Shown here: in pieces, positions 30,093 to 37,127 of the stretch
How positions within the stretch are numbered: the first letter of the stretch is position 1
Layout: every line of letters begins with the position of its first letter
NCBI GenBank assembly: GCA_963728295.1
Contig: CAVSKB010000018.1
Location: forward strand, 1-64,000
Reading direction: 5' to 3'
DNA from: DATJKD01 sp963728295
GTDB lineage: Bacteria > Pseudomonadota > Gammaproteobacteria > Steroidobacterales > Steroidobacteraceae
Length of the DNA stretch: 64,000 nt
Program-made: the position numbers and the translations under genes
Notes under the pieces: model-generated
The model's database searches: none
What the model was told of the DNA's origin: nothing
The model's input: the letters and a program-made list of their open reading frames with translations, nothing else

Positions 30093-30725
30093 TCAGAGCT
30101 CCCAGCGCCCGAAGTCGACCATGCCCAGCTGATTTATGAACGAACGGATGCCGTGCCGTCGTGACCCGGCCACGTCGTAGACATGGCCGATGTGGCGGCC
30201 CCAGCGGCTGACCACATCCATCTCCGATCTGAAGTTGAAGACGTTTTCCGCGTTTGCCCGGGCAAGGGCCGGACCCTCCGTCGAGTTTGCCGCGGCGAAT
30301 TCCGCCAGTCCGGGTGCGTTGAAGGTCACGCCGCGCACCGGCACCCAGCTCACCGTACCGGCGACGACCGCGGCAAGGCCGCCACCCAGCGAGTGCCCGA
30401 CAACGACGTACCGGCGCGACCCGTTGCGCTCGAGTGCGCGATAGGCCGAGGCGAAGTAGGCGAGCGCGTGGCCAAACTGGCCGGTTGGCAGCCGGCGTCG
30501 AAGGATCTCGAGGTTGGCACCTCTCCAGTCCTCGAGCTCCCGGGAACCGCGGAATGCGATGATCCCGATGCCCTGCGGGCCCGCATAGGCACCACCGGAG
30601 AATTCGCAGCCCGCGCAGTAGACATCGTGGTCAGGCACCCGTACCGGAGAATAGCCCTCCACGATCGTTGGGCGGTCGTGATAGACGTCCTCGGCGAGCA
30701 GCGCGCAGGTAAGCAGGGATGGCAT
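30093..30725 (-). CDS. Class 3 lipase, putative T6SS phospholipase/lipase effector
   Basis: 210 residues. The lipase_3 fold is shown by GIIAFRGSRELEDW, the nucleophile elbow VVGHSLGGG (Ser112), NFRSEMDVVSRWG (Asp170) and His181 or His191 as the base. Proteins of this class include T6SS lipase effectors (Tle families). No signal peptide is present. It is the last of a minus-strand run with the YopT-like protease 62 bases upstream. No obvious immunity lipoprotein adjoins it; such a protein normally accompanies antibacterial lipases, so the target could be non-bacterial, or immunity may lie elsewhere. Confidence 0.8.
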   Translation of the reverse strand: MPSLLTCALLAEDVYHDRPTIVEGYSPVRVPDHDVYCAGCEFSGGAYAGPQGIGIIAFRGSRELEDWRGANLEILRRRLPTGQFGHALAYFASAYRALERNGSRRYVVVGHSLGGGLAAVVAGTVSWVPVRGVTFNAPGLAEFAAANSTEGPALARANAENVFNFRSEMDVVSRWGRHIGHVYDVAGSRRHGIRSFINQLGMVDFGRWEL

Positions 30726-30787
30726 GGCGCAGTTCTGCGGTGCGTATCACCGTGCATTTTCGCCGGCGACCTGCAGCGCCGCCCCGC

Positions 30788-31594
30788 TCACCGCTGGCCC
30801 GCCTTGAGCGGAAAATGGATGACGGACAGGTACTGGACCGAGCCCAGCCCGTAGATACTCCGCAGCAGGAAGGCGAGCAGGGCGTCGAAGGACGACGGCG
30901 GCTCGCCGGGCGGTACCGATGCCCACTCGCCGTGGTTCGGATCGAAGAACCGTATCTCGGATTCGCGGATCTCCGCGGCGATTGCGTGCGCGCCGCCCTC
31001 CTCCGTGAGGCTGGAATCGCGGACGTCGATCAGGTTGTAGCCGTTGCCGAGCCTTCGGACGTTGAGTGGAGCGCGATCGACGGAAACGTTGCGATCGAGA
31101 TGCAGCGAACCGTCGAGGCCACCGTGCTCTTCGATGTCGCTCATGAGCGCTCCCAGCATCCGTGGCAGAGTCGGGATGCGGATCCCCGCGAGGATCTGAT
31201 TCAGATCCCCCGGTGCGTAGCCGGCCGGCGTGTAGCTCTGTGCCATGCCTGGCTGCTGCAGCTCACTGAGCGTACGAGCCGCTCGCTTCTGCCGTGTAAT
31301 CAGCTCCTGCTTCTCGGCGTTGAAGCGCTTGATCGCCTGTTCCATCGCCGCGCGCTCCTCGCCGTCCACCGCCGCGCGAGCCGCGCGCGTCGCCCGGTAG
31401 GTCCGCCAGACGTGCGGCTCCATGTCGCGCTTGCTGCCCATCCACCGGCCGTCGGCCCAGTTCCCGTCGCGTTTCGGATCCCAGAGCGCGCGGCTCACGA
31501 TCCAGCGCGCCGACAACGCCTGGCAGACTCCGTCAGGCTCAGCCTCGAACTTGTCGGCGCTCTGCGAGTACTCGTGCACCTGCTTCATCGGCAT
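30788..31594 (-). CDS. YopT/AvrPphB-like cysteine protease (C58), effector candidate
   Basis: 268 residues from ATG 31594 (GGAG 8 bases upstream). The three catalytic blocks of peptidase family C58 are visible in order: GVCQALSARWI with Cys24, GAHAIAAE with His203, and FFDPNHGEW with Asp218. The His-Asp spacing of 15 equals that known for AvrPphB. Family members are injected proteases that cut host Rho GTPases or kinases. A charged helical region (residues about 60-115) separates Cys from His. Start codons further upstream belong to the end of the preceding gene. Family assignment rests on motif order and spacing. Confidence 0.75.
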   Translation of the reverse strand: MPMKQVHEYSQSADKFEAEPDGVCQALSARWIVSRALWDPKRDGNWADGRWMGSKRDMEPHVWRTYRATRAARAAVDGEERAAMEQAIKRFNAEKQELITRQKRAARTLSELQQPGMAQSYTPAGYAPGDLNQILAGIRIPTLPRMLGALMSDIEEHGGLDGSLHLDRNVSVDRAPLNVRRLGNGYNLIDVRDSSLTEEGGAHAIAAEIRESEIRFFDPNHGEWASVPPGEPPSSFDALLAFLLRSIYGLGSVQYLSVIHFPLKAGQR

Positions 31595-32193
31595 CGGCAG
31601 AACTCCATCTTCAGGGTGTCCACCCACGCTGGCCTTGCAGAGAGGTGTCGCGTGAATAGGCGGGATTCAGCAGGGGCGGCGGCGTCGGACGCTTTGGGCA
31701 GCGTCGGCAGCGGCTTGCCCGGGGCCGCCATCGGTTTCGGTGCACCAGAGGGTGGCGCCCTCATGCCCTGCTTTTTCAGTTCGAGTACCGCCTCAGTCTC
31801 CTCCACAATCCCGGCGTCTTTGCCAAACTCGTTCGCGAAGCGTCCCAGCCTCGTGTTAGTCGTGAAAGTCGTGATGGCTGACTTCTTGAACTTGGCGATC
31901 TTTTGCGACAACCCGTGCAGCTTGCCCTCATGCCGTGTGTACAGGTGCGTCTTCCCGTCCGAACCGATGCCATGGGCTGGATTGTTGGCGTACTGGCTCG
32001 GTGCCGCCGTGTAGCGTACTCGAGCCCCCGTGCACCAGACTGCGATCCAGGTGCTTGCTACGGGTGGTCGCATAATCCGCGGCTCACGGTGCAGGTTACG
32101 AAACTCTAGCGCCTGCTGAATTTCTTCCTCGCTCTTGCCTTTCATCACCAGGCGGATCTGGTCATTGGCTTCCTTGCTTTCTGGATTGCTCAT
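31585..32193 (-). CDS. Hypothetical protein
   Basis: About 200 residues starting MSNPESKEANDQIRL. It has a charged helical N-terminus, a central WIAVWCTGARVRY strand, a Lys-rich middle (KIAKFKKS) and a Pro/Ala-rich tail. I recognise no family. It overlaps the start of the cysteine protease by 10 bases as read, but an extra base near the end would instead give a stop near 31612. It may be a chaperone or adaptor for the protease next door, judged only by position. Confidence 0.5.
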   Translation of the reverse strand: MSNPESKEANDQIRLVMKGKSEEEIQQALEFRNLHREPRIMRPPVASTWIAVWCTGARVRYTAAPSQYANNPAHGIGSDGKTHLYTRHEGKLHGLSQKIAKFKKSAITTFTTNTRLGRFANEFGKDAGIVEETEAVLELKKQGMRAPPSGAPKPMAAPGKPLPTLPKASDAAAPAESRLFTRHLSARPAWVDTLKMEFCRCR

Positions 32194-32243
32194 CGTGAAG
32201 GACGCCTGGCGAATCAGCCATGACGCCTCGAGACGCAACGGAT

Positions 32244-33189
32244 TTACGTGGCCGATCGCCACGCGTTCCACTCGTCGACCGAGGCGATGCCGCCCGGCTT
32301 CGACGTCAGGTAGACGAAGGTGCGCGGAAAGATGCGGGCGGCCAGCCGTCGCTAGCCGAGGCCCGGTCAGCCCTTGAACATCTGCCGACGGTGACCTGGT
32401 CGGATCGACGATCTTCGCAGGTGCTCCGCAGCTTTTGCCGCGTTCGAATCGACGATGTCGATGATGATCTGCGTCAGCGTCAGGATGAAGTCCACCACGG
32501 CCTGCGGTACCGTGTTGCCAACTCGGCTCTTCGGCAGCGGCGCCAAGGCTGCCGTCCTCCGCGGCCACGCCGACCGCAGATGCAGCGGTAGAACTGGCGC
32601 CGAAACGGCGAGCATGCCAGCCTTGCGCGCCTGCAACTTCTGCCCGCAGGTGCCCCGGCCCGAGGCTCGCCAACCTTCATGCCACCCGGACGATGAATGC
32701 CGGTGCGAACCGGTTTGTCCATGGCTCGCCGTCGTCATGGGCCAGGCATCCCTCCGGTTTTCAGAAGCCGACGACGGCACACTCTTCATGATCACATTCT
32801 TAAGCAGGCTCTTGATCGCGCTAGCGGCCGCGAGGTATAGCCCGACCCGTTGCCGATGATGTAGGCGGACTCGTGCTTCATCCCAGGCGCGCAAGGCCCA
32901 TGGCCCGATCAAGAACCCAGTTCGCTCCCGGGACCTGTGCCTTCTACGCACCGGCTCGGATCTTGATACGCCTTGCGGGTAGCGGCAATCAGGAACTTCT
33001 GCGAGACAGATTTGTCGGACGTGAGCTTGGCACCACGTAGAACCCGCCGAGTGCGTTGAAGTGGCCTCTATGATCAGCATCAGCGCCTCGAATCGGCGCC
33101 ACCCGTTTCGTGTGCACTTTCGCCATGCCGGGCGCACGGCGCTTCACGAGCGGACGCAGTCCAGTGCGGGACGTGAAATTTGTGGACAT
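32244..33189 (-). pseudogene. Frameshifted hypothetical gene
   Basis: A good ribosome site (GGGAG) precedes ATG 33189, opening MSTNFTSRTGL and HFNALGGFYVV. Plausible coding then moves through other frames: SDKSVSQKFLIAATRKAY, MKHESAYIIGNGSG, a hydrophobic DFILTLTQIIIDIVDS, and finally FPRTFVYLTSKPGGIA ending at a TAA at 32244. Several indels are needed to join them. I cannot identify the product. It could be a real gene with sequencing errors or a decaying effector. Confidence 0.4.
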
Positions 33190-33664
33190 TCTTCGTTGCT
33201 CCCTGTTCAGTCAACTGCCTTTAAGTGCAGTGAGCGGCCTTGCCCCCTGCCCAAACGCCTGTTTTCCCGAGATTCCCACACAGCGCGATAGGAAACCAGC
33301 GGGATCAGCGCCGCCCGATGGGCCTGGCCCTGTCCAACGTAGGAATTGCCGGCCTCCGCTACATGAACGTCCCGCCGCCCTTAACATGTACCCGATGTCC
33401 TTTGGGTGCAATATGCTGGTGAAGAGGTGGTTTTTAGAAAACAACGCCAGATGACTCTTCGCGGGCAGGGAGAAGTCATGAATTATTCTTGCCCCGGGCT
33501 GGTCCGCGCGCGCCGGCTACGCCGAGCCGAGGATTTCATTCTCCTCGTCTTCTGCACGAACACGCGCAGGATCGAAGAACCTCGAGCCGGCCGGCTTGGC
33601 CTCCGGACCGCGACATAATGCGCAGGTTGGAGCGTTGAGTGGCCGGCCCCCATGGGGGTGTGAG
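33190..33664. other. Intergenic stretch with no confident gene
   Basis: About 475 bases between divergent cargo genes. An ATG at 33478 with GGGAGA upstream opens a 46-residue Arg-rich frame on the plus strand. On the minus strand, a frame ending near 33517 contains CALCRGPEAKPAGSRFFD and PEDEE-like sequence that also looks protein-like. Neither can be supported alone. Local base composition is lower in GC than in the flanking core T6SS genes around 33200-33480. Confidence 0.4.
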
Positions 33665-34290
33665 ATGAAACTCGATTTCGTGTCGATCCACGACGACATG
33701 TATGGCGAAGGGACGTCACTGGCTTTTCCGGCCATGTCGACCTGTTCGGCGGTCATCGCCGTTCGTCGGACCGATGGTCGCCGTACACAAGACGATGGAT
33801 CTCAGTGCGGACGACCCAGGGGTCGCTGGACATCGACACACAAGAAGATATCGAAGGGTGCAGCCGCGCTGATTGCTGCGGGTGGCGGCGCCAAAGAACT
33901 CTACATCGCAGGCTGGAGAGTCATGTCCGCGGGAGGCCGCCACGAAGTAGCGCCAATCCAGGCGGCGCTGCACTGCTCAGACGTTCCGACTTATGTTTAT
34001 GACTATGCCGACTCGTTCAAGATCGGCAAGAGCGGCAGCGCAACCGCGTACACGCACTTCGGAGGCGGGTCGCACAAGAAGGCGAATGACGTCTGCACCT
34101 TCGCATTCCAGCGTAACCATGAGCTGCCAGGCATCGGCTCCAAGCGAACGAGCAAGGTAACGATCGTGACGAATAACTCCGGTATCCAGGGCGGAAACGA
34201 TCTGGTCGAGACCATCGAGCCCCTGCAGCGACCATCCACGATTTGCAGAAGTTCATCGACCAATCCGCTTCGTGCCTGATCGATCCGTAG
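33665..34290 (+). CDS. Putative CheD/CNF1-fold glutamine deamidase, effector candidate (frameshifted)
   Basis: About 206 residues when several extra bases (near 33761, 33815, 33860 and 34228) are removed. The corrected reading gives FPAMSTCSAVIA, then FVGPMVAVHKTMDL, and then AAALIAAGGGAKELYIAGWRV. A Cys in a small-residue turn, followed about 14-15 residues later by a His, then a helix, GAKEL and a strand, is the layout of the CheD/CNF1/BLF1 deamidase fold. The next gene shows the same layout and looks like a distant paralogue. ATG 33665 is preceded by a G-rich site. These enzymes deamidate glutamine in partner proteins. The assignment is by pattern and needs structure prediction. Confidence 0.5.
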
Positions 34291-34363
34291 TTGTCCGTCC
34301 GTTGTCGTTACTGGCGCCTGCCGGCAGCACAGGGGCACATCACAAACCAGGGAGCTCGGTGAC

Positions 34364-34937
34364 ATGCAGTTTCTGAAGGAGCGCGAATGCGGCTACGATC
34401 CGGAGCGCCTGGGCTTTCCAAGCATCAGCGGCTGCCTTGCGATTCTGTACCTGGTGCAGGACGGGGTGTACGGGTTTCACAACAACGGCGGCAACAACAC
34501 CACGGACTTGATCAACGATCGAGCCAGGCTGATGGCTGGCTATGTAAGGGGCCTGAACAAACATGCGAAGGGCATCCACATATATGGGGCCAGTTTCATC
34601 GGAGACAATCGTCGAGGGTATGGGGGCAACCCGAGAGACTCGTGGCTCGCCGAGTTGAAGCGATTCGCCAAGGCATTCGCGTTCTCCGGTCCCATCTCTG
34701 GATGTGATCTCGGTCAGTTGAATACCACCGAGTCCGCCTACGTGTGAATTTCGGCGCGTTGGACAGTCCTGCCTCGTGCTCGGAAAGCCATGGGTCGACG
34801 CAACCTCGGGCAAGGTGACAGAAGCGAACCCCGACAGCCCGAGCCATCAGGCCGTTCGGGGTAATCAGTACACGGACGTCATCACGTCCATCGACGTGTC
34901 GGGCCTGACGATGCTTGACCAGGATCGGCTCAAGTAG
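34364..34937 (+). CDS. Putative CNF1/BLF1-like glutamine deamidase, effector candidate (one frameshift)
   Basis: About 190 residues with one extra base near 34745, after which the frame continues as FRRVGQSCLVLGKPWVDA to a TAG at 34937. ISGCLAILYLV then GVYGFHNNGG places a Cys in an [LI]SGC motif exactly 15 residues before a His; in CNF1 the catalytic Cys866 and His881 have the same spacing, and BLF1 shares an LSGC motif. A helix and the strand KGIHIYGASFI follow, as in CheD. The ribosome site GGGAG lies upstream. It follows the similar gene at 33665 by 73 bases. Likely a deamidase-fold toxin carried by the T6SS; target unknown. Confidence 0.58.
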
Positions 34938-34977
34938 CGCCAAGCGGGTCGGCGTTCGTTCGACCATTGGTCTGGGC

Positions 34978-35928
34978 TTACTGCAGCCTCGCCTTGCAAA
35001 TCCAGAGGTCCACGCCGTCGTCGATGATGTTGGCCACGGGCCACTTGGTGCGATCCTTTTCGTGAAAATTCCCCACCACCTTCACCGGGTACACCGCAGG
35101 GGGCTTGTTGCTGTCGGCGTGGACGAACAAACCGCCCTCGCGGGCCGCGGGGTGCTGGGCGATCTGTGTCGCGGACACGAGCACGTGGATGTCGACGCGA
35201 CCCCCGCTGCAATTGGCGAGCCGGCCTGGCCCGTGATCTGCGCAGACCTCGACACCGACAGTCAGCCTTTGTCCGGGTGTAGTCCCATCCACGACCGGCA
35301 TCGTCATCGCACCGGAAGTGAATCCCGGGATCATCACGATTTTGTCGTTCGGGTCCTCACCCGAGAACTCGAAAAACGGCACCGACTTGTTCAGCTCTCC
35401 GACCAACACACCCGCGCTGTAAACGTACGCCGAGTTGTATCCGAACCAGCGCATCTTGGTAGCCTTCTGCAGACCGAAGCGGTTTTTCCCGAGCTTGATC
35501 CGGTCGTGTGCCGACTGCAGTTCCGCCTGATAACCAGCCATGCCTCCTGGCAGGCTCGCGATCGCCGTCGTCACCTGGGCCGCCGTGGTGGCGCGATCGG
35601 CCCGATTCAACGGCTCCTTCCAGGCCACGGTTCCTGGAATCAGCACGACGTCGGGGTAGGTTGCGCTCAACTGCAGGACGCCTTGCTTGATCTGGTCCTT
35701 CTCGGCGGCGCTATAGCCCAGAATCTTGTCGCCACTCTTGGCGAAGTAGTATTCCGGAGCGGCGAACAACTGGATGTCTCCGGGTTGTGCGCCCAGTCTG
35801 CTGAACGCCTGGTCCGCAGCGACCAGCTTGGCCCGTAGATCGCGCAGTTTGTCTGTCACCGGGACGCCCCCGGCCGTGTCCACCCGCGTATTCAAATGCC
35901 AGATCGCGATGTAAGCGTCTTTGGCCAT
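34978..35928 (-). CDS. Nitrilase-superfamily (carbon-nitrogen hydrolase) protein
   Basis: 316 residues, intact. The three catalytic positions are visible in order: Glu59 in LFAAPEYYF, Lys181 in VGELNKSVPFF and Cys229 in VGVEVCADHG, with VVLIPGTVAW between as in nitrilases. These enzymes cleave amide or nitrile C-N bonds, for example in amidases and deaminated peptides. There is no signal peptide. It converges with the CNF-like gene (40-base gap) and lies beside the diverged clpV tail. It may be an effector or a housekeeping hydrolase carried into the island; I cannot choose. Confidence 0.7.
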   Translation of the reverse strand: MAKDAYIAIWHLNTRVDTAGGVPVTDKLRDLRAKLVAADQAFSRLGAQPGDIQLFAAPEYYFAKSGDKILGYSAAEKDQIKQGVLQLSATYPDVVLIPGTVAWKEPLNRADRATTAAQVTTAIASLPGGMAGYQAELQSAHDRIKLGKNRFGLQKATKMRWFGYNSAYVYSAGVLVGELNKSVPFFEFSGEDPNDKIVMIPGFTSGAMTMPVVDGTTPGQRLTVGVEVCADHGPGRLANCSGGRVDIHVLVSATQIAQHPAAREGGLFVHADSNKPPAVYPVKVVGNFHEKDRTKWPVANIIDDGVDLWICKARLQ

Positions 35929-35989
35929 CTCTTGGCTTCCCGCGTTGGTCCGTCCGAGAGACGATTCAGACCAGTGAGCTAGGCGATTC

Positions 35990-36160
35990 GATCAATCGAA
36001 GGCGCCACCCTCGACCCGCACGTGCACCTTCTCGATCGCCTTGCCCCCATCATCCACTTCAGGAACTCCTCGCTGATCTTCGGCGGCACGGTGTTGGTCA
36101 GGATCGCGTCGATCATCCGGCCGCCGCTTTCGAGCTCGGTACAGCGACTCGCGATCAGAT
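35990..36160 (-). pseudogene. Remnant of a second clpV 3' end
   Basis: The minus strand encodes LIASRCTELESGGRMID and ILTNTVPPKISEEFLKWMM, nearly the same as the C-terminus of the clpV gene at 37128 (there TVLPKISEEFLKRMM). About 125 bases align at roughly 90 percent identity, including many silent differences, so this is a diverged copy and not a recent duplicate. No upstream clpV sequence accompanies it; the sequence switches abruptly near 36160. Confidence 0.85.
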
Positions 36161-37072
36161 CATCCGGAACACTCCAGCGCCGCCCGGCCAGCATTCGCGC
36201 GCCTCGATCACCATCATCGCGTTGAGCAGGGGTCCTTGGGCCTGTGGGCGGTAGGCGAAATTCCCGCACTTCTGCAGATAGAAGGTCCAGCTGCCCCCAC
36301 TCTTCAGACCGACCACCGCACCGAACGGCTGATAGTCCGTCACGGTTGCAGATGGCACGTGCTTGCGATTGGCGAAGAGCTGCTTCATCTGCGTCTGGCC
36401 AGCCGCCGTATCGGCGATGTAGTCCTTACGCTCGACCACGGTCGCTGTGCCCTTCTTGATGATGTTGAGACGAGCATCCATGTCGGCGCTTTTCTGCTGG
36501 ATTCGCACCAGCTTGTTGGCCTCGGTTTCGGCACTCTGAGGGACCGGCGCCACGTGCGAGGCGTTGAGGTGCGACACCTTGGGTGTCGCCGGCGAGCCCT
36601 CGATGTACACGGAGCACCCGTCGATTGTCGCTGTCGTGAAGAACTGCACCTCGTCGCCAGCATACCCCGGCGGCTCGGCCAGCTTCATCCGGGTCGTCCC
36701 TTTCTGCCGGTACGGCAGGTAGAAGATCGGGCGAAGTTTCTTGCCGCTCTTGCTGATGACGCCGCGTATGAGGCTAGACGAGACCCGCATCTCCTCCAGA
36801 TGCAGCACCAAGTGCGGCGACGGTGTCGGGTCGACCAGCATGTCGAAGTAGCTGACCCGGTCCAAGGCGGCCACGTGCTCATAGTTCAGGGTCGCCGGAC
36901 CTCCCGGGCCTGCATGGTTCTTCGATGTTTTGGACAGCAGGTCCTTCGTGTAGCGGTTCGTCGCCATCGGGTGCGTGGTCTTCCCAAGGTCCCCGGTCAC
37001 GAGCGGCACCTGCTGCAACAGATTCAGGATCTTGGCCGGGTCGAGAATCTTGGCTACGTAACCTTCGGACAT
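36155..37072 (-). CDS. Hypothetical protein, T6SS cargo candidate next to clpV
   Basis: About 305 residues with an excellent ribosome site (AAGGAGG) before ATG 37072, 55 bases after clpV. It contains PSPHLVLHLEEMRVSS, IFYLPYRQKGTTR, a distinctive FFTTATIDGCSVYIEGS, HLNASHVAP, a helical QQKSADMDARLNIIK and a C-terminal beta region (GAVVGLKSGGSWTFYLQK). I do not recognise the family. Its last few codons run into the clpV remnant, so the native C-terminus may be cut or altered by that recombination. No signal peptide. Confidence 0.6.
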   Translation of the reverse strand: MSEGYVAKILDPAKILNLLQQVPLVTGDLGKTTHPMATNRYTKDLLSKTSKNHAGPGGPATLNYEHVAALDRVSYFDMLVDPTPSPHLVLHLEEMRVSSSLIRGVISKSGKKLRPIFYLPYRQKGTTRMKLAEPPGYAGDEVQFFTTATIDGCSVYIEGSPATPKVSHLNASHVAPVPQSAETEANKLVRIQQKSADMDARLNIIKKGTATVVERKDYIADTAAGQTQMKQLFANRKHVPSATVTDYQPFGAVVGLKSGGSWTFYLQKCGNFAYRPQAQGPLLNAMMVIEARECWPGGAGVFRMI

Positions 37073-37127
37073 CGTGCCTCCTTAAATTCTGGCGTCGAGG
37101 GCCGGTCGTCGCTGGCGTTCCCCTGCA

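Noticed and set aside
29595..30160. Immunity gene for the lipase in the narrow gap or opposite strand
   Set aside because: No frame with a signal peptide or lipobox is found next to the lipase; the flanking sequence is accounted for by the metallopeptidase and the cysteine protease.
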